Shown here: positions 56,670 through 64,000 of the stretch, one piece after another
How the letters are laid out: every line of letters begins with the position of its first letter
How positions within the stretch are numbered: position 1 is the stretch's first letter
Origin: DYRB01 sp963802205
GTDB lineage: Bacteria > Pseudomonadota > Gammaproteobacteria > Chromatiales > Chromatiaceae
Reading direction: 5' to 3'
DNA length: 64,000 bases
Assembly (NCBI GenBank): GCA_963802205.1
Contig: CAWDHW010000016.1
Coordinates: 1-64,000 of the forward strand
The notes under the pieces: model-generated
The model's input: only the letters and a program-made list of their open reading frames with translations
Database searches by the model: none
What the model was told of the DNA's origin: nothing
Translations under genes and position numbers: made by a program

Positions 56670-58940
56670 CTACAGCGTCAGGTGCCGCCGCGCTTGTTCG
56701 AGCTGGGCCTGATAGAGGCGGGCATAGACCCCGTTGTTCCTCAGCAGATCGGCATGGGTGCCGACCTCGGCGATCCGACCCCGGTCGAGGACCACCAGGC
56801 GGTCTGCCCGGCGCAGGGTGCTCAGGCGGTGGGCGATGGCCAGCGTCGTGCGCCCGCGGGTCAGGTTGTCCAGAGCCGCCTGGATCTGGCGCTCGGTCTC
56901 GGTATCCACCGACGAGGTGGCCTCGTCCAGGATCAGGATGCGGGGGTCCGTGAGCAAGGCCCGCGCGATGGAGATACGTTGGCGCTCCCCGCCGGAGAGG
57001 GACTGACCTCGCTCCCCAACCAGGGAGTCGTAGGCGTCGGGAAGGCGCAGGATGAACTCGTGGGCGCTGGCGGCGCGGGCGGCATCGATGATTTCCGCCG
57101 GGGTTGCGTCTGGGCGGCCGTAGGCGATGTTTTCGGCGATGGTCCCGAAGAACAGGAAGGGCTCCTGCAGGACGATGCCGATGTTGCTCCGGTATGCCTC
57201 CACAGGGAAGGATCGGATGTCCACCCCGTCCACCAGGATGGCCCCCTCGGCGACGTCGAAGAAGCGGCAGATCAGGTTGATCAACGTCGTCTTGCCGGCC
57301 CCGGTGTGCCCGACCAGCCCGATCATCTCCCCGGGCTGGATGCTGAGGTTCAGGCCCTCCAGGACCCGCCGCGGGCCATAGTTGAAGGCGACCCCGCGCA
57401 GCTCGATGGAGCCCTCCACACGCCCGGGGTCAACCGCCGCAACGGGCTCCGGGACGCTGGCGGCGCGGTCGAGGATCTCGAAGACGCGGTGGGTGCTGGC
57501 GGCCGCCTGTTGGGTGGCCCCTACCAGGCGGCTCATGGATTCCAGGCGGGTGTAGAAGCGCCCGATGTAGGCGATGAAGGCGGTCAGGACCCCGACGGTG
57601 ATACCGTCCTCCGCCACCTGCCAGACCCCGAATCCCCAGACGAACAGAAGCCCCGTCTCGGTCAGGAGGGTGACCGCGGGCCCGAAAAAGGCCCACAGGG
57701 TGTTCACACGGGTGTTGGCGGTGACCACCAGCTCGTTGGCCTGGCCGAAGCGCTCGATCTCGCGTCGCTCTTGGGTGAAGGCCTTGACCACCCGGATGCC
57801 CGGGATGGTGTCCGCCAAGACATTGACCATGTCCGCCCAAGCCCTGTTGCCGCGCTCGAACCCGTAGCGCAGACGCGCCCGCACCCGGTTGATGAGCCAG
57901 GCGATGACGGGGAAGGGGGCCAGGGTCACCAGTGCCAGGGTGGGATCGATGGAGAGCAGGATGGCTGCGGTCATCGCAATCATGACCACGTCGGTGGCGA
58001 AGTCCAGCAGACTCACTGCGAGGAAGTTGCAGATCTTGTCGGAGTCGCTCCCGACTCGGGAAATGAGGTCGCCGGTACGCTTGCCGCCGAAGAATTCCAG
58101 CGACAGCATCTGGAGGTGAGCGTAGGTCTGCTGGCGCAGGTCCGCCGCGATACGCTCGCTGGCCGCCGCCATGACGTAGGTCCGCCCCCAGCCCAGCAGC
58201 CAGGCCAGGACCGCCGCCAGGGCCAGGCCGGCGAGGTAGGTCCCGGCCAAGGCGTAGTCCACCGGGGCTCCGGTGGTCTGGTGGGGGATCAGGATGTCGT
58301 CGAGCAGCGGCATCGTGAGGTAGGGCGGGACCAGGCTTGCCGCGGTCCCACCGAGCATCAGGGAGAAGCCCAGGGCAATCTGCCCGGCCCGCGGGCGGGC
58401 GAAACGGGTCAAACGCCACAGGGACCGCCCGGGGGGCGGCAGAGGGGGCTCGGTGCAGAAAGGGCAACCATCCTGGTCAGGGGCGATCAAGGCCCCGCAG
58501 CTTGGGCAGACGGTCCCCCTGGCCTGGACCCCGGCGTCATCCCCGCTGGTCCCACGCTGGCGCTGGATGGCCAGACGGGCGCGCTCGGCGATCTGCTGCG
58601 CCGCCGAGGAGCGTGCGCTGGTGTAGCGCCAGTGGGCCAGGCGGCCGTGGGGTCCCAGGGCCTCCAGGGTGCCGGCCCCGCTGCCCTGCTCACTGGAACG
58701 CAGTTCCGTGAGGTCGGCCAGCGGCCAGATTTCCCACCCTTGACCTTCGCCAGTCTGCGCCAGCAGTCGCCGCTCGGTCAGGCACACCAGGCCCGGGACG
58801 AAGCGCAGGTGCTTGTCGAGGTCGGGCTCGAAGCAGGCGATGAGGGTCTCGTCCGCGGCCAATTGATGGCCGACCCCCGGCGGGGCCGGACGCGGCGCGG
58901 CGTCCAGCCGGGTTGGGTCAGTGTGGGAGTCAGGCTTCAT
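56670..58940 (-). CDS. ABC transporter, fused permease/ATPase with N-terminal zinc-ribbon region (cyanophycin-associated)
   Basis: At 756 residues this half-transporter is about 150 residues longer than usual. The extra N-terminus has a PH-like strand region (LRFVPGLVCLTERRLLAQTG) and a zinc ribbon (CPSCGALIAPDQDGCPFC). Six transmembrane helices follow at about residues 180-460, and the ATPase domain has GHTGAGKTTLINLICRFFD, LSGGERQRISIARALL and ILILDEATSSVDTET. It is of the MsbA-like exporter class. Its DUF1854 partner and the divergent cyanophycin-synthetase-like gene suggest a role in cyanophycin or dipeptide handling. The substrate is unknown. Confidence 0.9.
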   Translation of the reverse strand: MKPDSHTDPTRLDAAPRPAPPGVGHQLAADETLIACFEPDLDKHLRFVPGLVCLTERRLLAQTGEGQGWEIWPLADLTELRSSEQGSGAGTLEALGPHGRLAHWRYTSARSSAAQQIAERARLAIQRQRGTSGDDAGVQARGTVCPSCGALIAPDQDGCPFCTEPPLPPPGRSLWRLTRFARPRAGQIALGFSLMLGGTAASLVPPYLTMPLLDDILIPHQTTGAPVDYALAGTYLAGLALAAVLAWLLGWGRTYVMAAASERIAADLRQQTYAHLQMLSLEFFGGKRTGDLISRVGSDSDKICNFLAVSLLDFATDVVMIAMTAAILLSIDPTLALVTLAPFPVIAWLINRVRARLRYGFERGNRAWADMVNVLADTIPGIRVVKAFTQERREIERFGQANELVVTANTRVNTLWAFFGPAVTLLTETGLLFVWGFGVWQVAEDGITVGVLTAFIAYIGRFYTRLESMSRLVGATQQAAASTHRVFEILDRAASVPEPVAAVDPGRVEGSIELRGVAFNYGPRRVLEGLNLSIQPGEMIGLVGHTGAGKTTLINLICRFFDVAEGAILVDGVDIRSFPVEAYRSNIGIVLQEPFLFFGTIAENIAYGRPDATPAEIIDAARAASAHEFILRLPDAYDSLVGERGQSLSGGERQRISIARALLTDPRILILDEATSSVDTETERQIQAALDNLTRGRTTLAIAHRLSTLRRADRLVVLDRGRIAEVGTHADLLRNNGVYARLYQAQLEQARRHLTL

Positions 58941-59311
58941 GGGTCCAGACTACCAGGGGGCCGCATGCGGGTACAGCCTTGGCCCCTGGCCACGGCGCTT
59001 GAGGTTCCGGCGTGGGTTGCGCTCGGCTATCGACTTTGCCTTGATGCTAACATACCATAATCGTTTAAGTTTTCGCGATCCCTAAAGGATGACTATCGCC
59101 ACTGCGCGCCTTACAGTGCCCGCACTGGTCGGTACGGGGCGGCCGTACCCTGCCTTCCCCGCCGCGGTCTGCGGGGGCCAGGCCGCCGTTCAGCTTCGGT
59201 TCAGCGTCGCGGTCGCATGCTTGCCAACATAGGGTCGGGAGCCGACCCTCACCGACCGGTGGGCGCTTGCCGCCCCGGTCCCCGCAACCCAAACTTCGGA
59301 AACCCGCTGGC
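58941..59311. promoter_or_regulatory. Divergent promoter region between the ABC transporter and cphA-like gene
   Basis: The 371-base gap must contain promoters for both units. An A/T-rich stretch near 59045-59075 (TAACATACCATAATCGTTTA) is the likeliest core, with CATAAT as a possible -10. No -35 of matching spacing stands out. I see no gene in it. Confidence 0.4.
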
Positions 59312-61597
59312 ATGGACATCGACCGCGTGCGCAGCCTCCTGGGCACCAATATCTGGGCCGACTTTCCCGTCACCGAGGTCTGGCTCGACCTCAATCCCGT
59401 GGGCGACGAAGCCCTCGCGCCCCTGGCGCGGCGCCTGCGTACCCGACTGCGGGAGGCGGTCCCGGCCTGCCGCTTGCCGCGGTTGGCGGCGGCCCAGGAC
59501 CGCAGGGGCCTGGAACTGTGGCTGGCCCGCGTCTTTGGCCAACTGATCGAGACCCTCGGTACCCACCTCGGCGGGGGCACGGACGCCTTTCTGCGCGTCG
59601 TCCATTCCGGCCAGCCTGGGTTGGTTCAGATCGCCTTTCCTTACCGGCAGGAATTGGCCCCGCGGGCTTGCGCGGAGACTGCCCTGGCGCTGTTCCAGGC
59701 CATTCAGGGCGACATCGCCATCGACCTGCCGGCCGCCCTGGCTGGACTGGAGGCCGCCGCCGCAGCGGCGCGTCCGACCCCGACCCAGGTCGCCCTCAGC
59801 GCCGCTGCCCGCCGTCGGGATGTGCCGGTGCGCGCCCTCGGGGGCGGGCTCCTGCAACTTGGCTACGGCGCTCGCCAGGTCCGTACCCAGGGTACCTGTA
59901 GCGAGCGCCTCGGTGCCGTCTCGCAGTGGCTCACCGGCGAGCGCGACATTATGGTGGAGCTGCTGGCGTCCACCGGCCTGGCCTGCACCCAGGCGCCGGA
60001 AACCGGGCCTCACTACCGCCTTCTGGTGGCCGGGGGGCGAGTCATCGCCGGCATTCGCTGGCAGCCGGCTGCGGGGGACGCCCCCGACGCGGTCAGCGAT
60101 GTCATCGGCCTGATCCACCCGGAGGTCTGCGCCAGGGCTGTCGATGCGGCCCAGGTCCTGGGGCTCGCCATCGCCGAGGTCCGCCTGGTGGCGGCCGACC
60201 CCAGCCAACCCCTGGAGGGGCAGGGGGGCCAGGTCAGCGAGGTGATCGCGGCCCCGGAGCTGGATACCTATCTCCGGCTGGACATCGGGGTCGCCGTGGC
60301 CGATGCCGTGCTCGATGTCCTGGTTCCCGGCGGTGGCAGGGGTCGTATCCCGGTGGTCGCGGTCAGTGGGACCAACGGCAAGACCACGGTGACCCGGCTT
60401 CTGAGTCATGCCCTGAGCCTGACCGGTCTGCATGTGGGCATGACCTGCACAGACGGCATCTACCTTGGGGAGCGGCGCATCGACACCGACGATTGCAGCG
60501 GTCCCAAGAGCGCACGCCTGGTCCTGCTCAATCCCCGGGTGGAGGCAGCGGTGCTCGAAACGGCCCGCGGCGGCATCCTGCGCGAGGGGCTCGCCTTCGA
60601 CGGCTGCGACCTGGCTGTGGTGACCAACATCGGGGAAGGGGACCACCTGGGCCTGGGGGGCATCGATACCGTCGAGCGCCTGGCAGAGGTCAAGCAGACC
60701 ATAGTCCGCGGGGTCGCCCCATGGGGGACCGCTGTGCTCAATGCCGCCGATCCCCTGGTAGTGCCCATGGCCAAGGCTTGTCGCGGGTCGGTCTTGTATT
60801 TCGGTCGGGACGCCGCCCATCCGGTCCTGGCGCGTCACCGGCGCCGCGGTGGACGGGTCGCCTTCGTCCGCGGCGATGCCGTGGTCTTGGCGGAGGGTCA
60901 GGAGGAGGTCATGAGCATCGGCTTCGACGGCATCCCCCTGACCCACGGCGGGCGGGTGCGCTTCCAGGTGGAGAATGCGCTCGCCTGCGTCGGCGGCCTC
61001 TGGGCCTTGGGCCTGCCCTGGGACAGCATCCGCGCCGCCCTTGCCACCTTCGGCACCGATACCGACAAGAGCCCGGGACGCTTCAACGTCCTGAGCCTCA
61101 ATGGCACCACCGCCATCTTCGACTACGGGCACAATCCCTCATCCCTGTTGGCTATGGTCGAGGCCCTCGGGGGCTTTCCCCACCGTCGGCGCATCGCCGT
61201 CTACTCAGCGGCGGGCGATCGGCGCGATATCGATATGATCCGCCAGGGGGAGATCCTCGGGGCAGCCTTCGATCAGGTCATCCTCTACGAGGACCACTAT
61301 GTCCGCGGGCGCCTGCCCGGGGAGATTATGGCCCTGTTCCACCAGGGGCTCGGGGCCGGAGGCCGGGTGGCGGAGGTGCAGGCCATTCACGGCTGGCAAA
61401 ATGCGGTGGAGGCGGCCCTCTGGGCGGCCAAACCCGGTGACCTGCTGCTGATTCAGGCCGACCAGATCGACGAGACTGTGGACTATGTCCGCAACCGAAT
61501 GGCCACCGATCAGGCGCGCCGGGATCTGCCGCTGAGTCATGCCCCAAACCTGGCGGGCCGCGTGTCCTCAAGCGGCGGCAGAGGCCCCGACGGATAG
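59312..61597 (+). CDS. Cyanophycin synthetase-like protein with reduced ATP-grasp domain
   Basis: The 761-residue protein starts at the ATG at 59312 (MDIDRVRSLLGTNIWADFPV). The CphA N-terminal domain is followed by the start of the ATP-grasp domain (GGGLLQLGYGARQVRTQGTC). It then jumps to YRLLVAGGRVIAGIRW, lacking the usual ATP-binding Lys/Gly-rich segment and the NLSTGG-type block. The late Mg-binding Asn is Ile in SEVIAAPELD. The C-terminal Mur ligase-like domain is complete, with P-loop AVSGTNGKTTVTRLLSH (near residue 351), ETARGGILREGLAFDGCDL, VVTNIGEGDHLGLGGIDTVE and FDYGHNPSSLLAMVEALGG. Standard CphA1 is about 870-900 residues. The product may add only the Arg-type substrate or act as a regulatory partner. 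Confidence 0.85.
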   Translation: MDIDRVRSLLGTNIWADFPVTEVWLDLNPVGDEALAPLARRLRTRLREAVPACRLPRLAAAQDRRGLELWLARVFGQLIETLGTHLGGGTDAFLRVVHSGQPGLVQIAFPYRQELAPRACAETALALFQAIQGDIAIDLPAALAGLEAAAAAARPTPTQVALSAAARRRDVPVRALGGGLLQLGYGARQVRTQGTCSERLGAVSQWLTGERDIMVELLASTGLACTQAPETGPHYRLLVAGGRVIAGIRWQPAAGDAPDAVSDVIGLIHPEVCARAVDAAQVLGLAIAEVRLVAADPSQPLEGQGGQVSEVIAAPELDTYLRLDIGVAVADAVLDVLVPGGGRGRIPVVAVSGTNGKTTVTRLLSHALSLTGLHVGMTCTDGIYLGERRIDTDDCSGPKSARLVLLNPRVEAAVLETARGGILREGLAFDGCDLAVVTNIGEGDHLGLGGIDTVERLAEVKQTIVRGVAPWGTAVLNAADPLVVPMAKACRGSVLYFGRDAAHPVLARHRRRGGRVAFVRGDAVVLAEGQEEVMSIGFDGIPLTHGGRVRFQVENALACVGGLWALGLPWDSIRAALATFGTDTDKSPGRFNVLSLNGTTAIFDYGHNPSSLLAMVEALGGFPHRRRIAVYSAAGDRRDIDMIRQGEILGAAFDQVILYEDHYVRGRLPGEIMALFHQGLGAGGRVAEVQAIHGWQNAVEAALWAAKPGDLLLIQADQIDETVDYVRNRMATDQARRDLPLSHAPNLAGRVSSSGGRGPDG

Positions 61598-61673
61598 GGC
61601 TTGTCGGGGATGGCCTAAACCGGGACGCTCGCTGCTGGGATTCGATGAAAGGGAGTCACCACCACCCAGCGGG

Positions 61674-63161
61674 CTAACACCGCCCCAACAGAAACTGGGT
61701 CAACAGGGCCACAGGGCGCCCGGTGGAGCCCTTCTCCTTGCCGCTGCGCCAGGCGATGCCGGCGATGTCCAGATGGGCCCAGGGATACTTCTTGGCGTAG
61801 CGGGAGAGGAAGCACGCGGCGGTGATTGCCCCGGCGTCGCGCCCGCCGATGTTGGCCATGTCCGCGAAGTTGCTGTCGAGCTGGGTCTGGTAGTCGTCCC
61901 ACAGGGGCAGGCGCCAGGCGCGGTCGCCGGCGTAGTCGCCGGCGGCGAGGACCTCCGCGGCCAGCTTGTCGTCGCGACTGAAGAGCCCGGCGGGGTGCTT
62001 GCCCAGGGCGACGACGCAGGCCCCGGTGAGGGTGGCCAGGTCGATGACGACGGCAGGGTCGAAGCGCTCCACATAGGTCAGGGCGTCGCACAGAATCAGG
62101 CGGCCCTCGGCGTCGGTGTTGAGGATCTCGATGGTCTGCCCCGAGAGGCTGGTGACGATGTCCCCGGGCTTGTTGGCGGCGCCGTCCGGGAGGTTCTCTG
62201 AGGCAGGGACCACTCCGATGACGTTGATCGGCAGCGCCAGCTCAACGGCGGCGCGCATGGCCCCGATGACGCCGGCCCCGCCGCACATGTCGTACTTCAT
62301 CTCGTCCATCTCGCCGGCGGGCTTGATGGAGATGCCGCCGGCGTCGAAGGTGAGGCCCTTGCCCACCAGGACCACGGGTTTGGCTCCCTCTCGCCCCCCG
62401 TTGTAGTGCATGACGATGAGTCGGGCCGGCTCGCGGCTGCCGCGGGAGACCGAGAGCAGGGCACCCATCCCGATCTCACGCATGGCGTCCTCGTCCAGGA
62501 CCTCGACCCGTAGCTTGGAGCCGTCGGCCGCGAGGGCCTGGGCCTGCTCGGCCAGGTAGCTTGGGGTGCAAATGTTGCCAGGGAGGTTGCCCAGCTCCTT
62601 GGACAGGGCCACCCCGGCGGCGATGGCGGCGCCATCGCGGGCGGCGCGTTCCGCGGCGACCTGTTCCTGCTTCCTTGAGACCCACAGGTGCAGGCGCTTC
62701 AGGGGATGCTTGAGGGGGTGCTTGTCCGACTTGGTATGGGTGTAGCGGTAGCTCTGGTCGGCGGCGGTGGTGACCAGGTCGCGGATGGCCTGGTAGCTGT
62801 CCATCCCCTCCGGCGCCAGTTCTGCCAGGGTGCACAGGGCCCCGCCGGTGCCGAGCTGGTTGAGCAGGTTGACGGCGGCGGCCATGGCCTGGTTGTAGAC
62901 GGCACGTGTGAAATCCTTACGCTTGCCGCAGCCCACAAGCAGGACGCGCTCGGCCTCGACACCAGGGACCCCATAGAGCATCAGGGTGCGGCCCTTTTCG
63001 CCGTCGAGGTCGCCGGCATCGAGTCGAGCCTTCAGATGGCCGAAGCTGGCCTTGTCGATGGCCTCGCCCGGGCCGGAGAGCTTGCGCTTTTCAAAGACCC
63101 CGAGGATCAGGCAGGATGTCTTCTGCCCCGTCAGGTCGCCGCTCTTGATCTTGAATTCCAT
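61674..63161 (-). CDS. pepA: Leucyl aminopeptidase PepA
   Basis: This M17 aminopeptidase of 495 residues (MEFKIKSGDLTGQKTSCLIL) has both metal-site motifs: GKGLTFDAGGISIKPAGEMD with the catalytic Lys and Asp ligands, and NTDAEGRLILCDALTY with the catalytic Arg and Asp/Glu ligands. It removes N-terminal residues from peptides. E. coli PepA also binds DNA at the Xer/cer site. It is divergent from lptG; the usual neighbour lptF is absent. Confidence 0.96.
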   Translation of the reverse strand: MEFKIKSGDLTGQKTSCLILGVFEKRKLSGPGEAIDKASFGHLKARLDAGDLDGEKGRTLMLYGVPGVEAERVLLVGCGKRKDFTRAVYNQAMAAAVNLLNQLGTGGALCTLAELAPEGMDSYQAIRDLVTTAADQSYRYTHTKSDKHPLKHPLKRLHLWVSRKQEQVAAERAARDGAAIAAGVALSKELGNLPGNICTPSYLAEQAQALAADGSKLRVEVLDEDAMREIGMGALLSVSRGSREPARLIVMHYNGGREGAKPVVLVGKGLTFDAGGISIKPAGEMDEMKYDMCGGAGVIGAMRAAVELALPINVIGVVPASENLPDGAANKPGDIVTSLSGQTIEILNTDAEGRLILCDALTYVERFDPAVVIDLATLTGACVVALGKHPAGLFSRDDKLAAEVLAAGDYAGDRAWRLPLWDDYQTQLDSNFADMANIGGRDAGAITAACFLSRYAKKYPWAHLDIAGIAWRSGKEKGSTGRPVALLTQFLLGRC

Positions 63162-63274
63162 GGGGTAAGCCTCGTCTCATTGTGCCGGAAAGCAATGCGC
63201 AATTGGGGTTGCCAGGGGGGCCGCACCCGCGCCGGTGCTAAGATACGCAGCCCGCGAGTCTACAGGATTTGAAA

Positions 63275-64000
63275 GTGACGCTGTACAAACCGAGGATCCT
63301 CGACCGCTATCTGGCCGGTGCCGTGATCAGGGGTTCGCTGGTGACCCTGGCGGTGCTTCTGCCGCTCATCGCCTTTTTCATGTTGGCCGACGAGATGGAC
63401 ATGGTGAAGGGCCAGGGTTACGCCCTAAGCGATGCCCTGGCCTACGTTTCCCTCTCCCTGCCGCGCTATGCCTATCAGGTCTTTCCCATCGCCACCCTGA
63501 TTGGGGCATTGGTGGGCCTGGGCTCCCTGGCCAGCGGCTCGGAGCTGGTGGCGATGCGTGCCGCCGGGGTCTCCATCCGCCGCATCGTCGGGGCAGCACT
63601 GTTGGGGGGGCTGCTATTGGCGGTCCTGGCGGTGGTAGTGGGAGAGGCCATAGCGCCCATCGCCGAGCAAGAGGGTCAGCGGCTGCGTTCAGAGGCCCTC
63701 TCCGGCCAGGTCACCCTGGCCACTCCGAATGGGTTCTGGGCCCGCGACGGCGCCAATTTTGTCAACATCCGCGAGATCCTCCCGGGGGCAGACCTGCGCG
63801 ATATCTCCATCTACGAACTCGACGCGGAACGCCATCTGACCAGGGCCACCCACGCCGAGCGTGCCAGCTATGTCGATGGGGCCTGGGTGCTCCAGAATGT
63901 GGCTCGCAGCCGGGTCTCGCCAGAGGGGGTGGAGGTGGATCGCCTGGAACGGGAGGACTGGACCTCGCGCCTGAGCCCCAGCCTGCTCGAGGTCGTGGTG
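63275..64000 (+). CDS. lptG: LPS export ABC transporter permease LptG (3' end beyond window)
   Basis: The first 242 codons of an LptF/LptG-family permease are present. I take the GTG at 63275, preceded by ACAGGA. The N-terminus (TLYKPRILDRYLAGAVIRGS) and three helices (including VFPIATLIGALVGLGSLASG) are followed by SELVAMRAAGVSIRRIVGAA. The periplasmic domain begins NGFWARDGANFVNIREILPG and LRDISIYELDAERHLTRATH. These blocks match LptG rather than LptF. LptFG with LptB extracts LPS from the inner membrane. Confidence 0.92.
   Translation, partial: MTLYKPRILDRYLAGAVIRGSLVTLAVLLPLIAFFMLADEMDMVKGQGYALSDALAYVSLSLPRYAYQVFPIATLIGALVGLGSLASGSELVAMRAAGVSIRRIVGAALLGGLLLAVLAVVVGEAIAPIAEQEGQRLRSEALSGQVTLATPNGFWARDGANFVNIREILPGADLRDISIYELDAERHLTRATHAERASYVDGAWVLQNVARSRVSPEGVEVDRLEREDWTSRLSPSLLEVVV

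Noticed and set aside
56541..59060. Plus-strand open frame of 839 codons
   Set aside because: Antisense to the DUF1854 and ABC genes, whose motifs are clear; the opposite frame is low-complexity.
59249..61132. Minus-strand open frame of 627 codons
   Set aside because: Antisense shadow of the cphA-like gene.

Overview
The window is GC-rich chromosomal DNA from a gammaproteobacterium. It carries a complete rnfABCDGE set, rne divergent from rluC, nadB divergent from rpoE-rseABC-degP, rimP-nusA-infB-rbfA-truB-rpsO-pnp, dnaB-alr-radA, and pepA divergent from an lpt permease. The Rnf complex, a NifX-type cofactor protein, cytochrome bd, an HdrD-like/DUF3501 pair and a cyanophycin-linked module together suggest a Chromatiales (purple sulfur bacterium-like) lineage. 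That placement is inference; there is no rRNA gene. I saw no tRNA, rRNA, CRISPR array, prophage or IS transposase.

Layout. 0-4.2 kb (minus): SLAC1/TehA-like channel, a small conserved protein, a NifX-like protein, cydA and cydB. 4.3-6.7 kb (plus): uup and a MEKHLA-domain gene. 6.8-13.8 kb (minus): rnfA-B-C-D-G-E then ubiD. 14.2-18.8 kb (minus): rne then dusA. 19.4-23.0 kb (plus): rluC, a HAD phosphatase, an SppA-type peptidase and a YdjM-like membrane protein. 23.3-33.0 kb (plus): rimP to pnp, with terminator-like elements in front and a palindrome cluster between rbfA and truB. 33.1-39.7 kb (minus): a probable operon of secreted or envelope proteins, a CHASE2 adenylyl cyclase, an MBL-fold hydrolase and a cyclic-nucleotide-binding MscS channel. 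39.9-41.9 kb (plus): Fe-S oxidoreductase and DUF3501. 42.0-46.7 kb: nadB, and the sigma-E operon. 46.9-52.4 kb (plus): degP, dnaB, alr, radA. 52.4-53.0 kb: a toxin-antitoxin pair. 53.4-56.2 kb: tex and a DUF2750 gene. 56.2-61.6 kb: DUF1854 plus ABC transporter, divergent from a shortened cyanophycin-synthetase-like ligase. 61.7-64 kb: pepA and the start of lptG.

Two clusters deserve attention. The first (33.07-39.05 kb) puts a cAMP-making enzyme with a periplasmic sensor, a possible cyclic-nucleotide hydrolase and a cNMP-binding channel in one tightly packed operon, with two predicted envelope proteins. The second (56.2-61.6 kb) pairs a cyanophycin-synthetase homologue lacking much of its ATP-grasp domain with a DUF1854/ABC transporter unit.

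Quality caveat. Many genes in the first 12.5 kb, the 3' part of rne and the 3' end of tex need single-base frame changes to restore otherwise well-conserved proteins. The density is highest at the low-coordinate end. I read these as base-call or assembly errors rather than true decay, and give coordinates for the intended gene.
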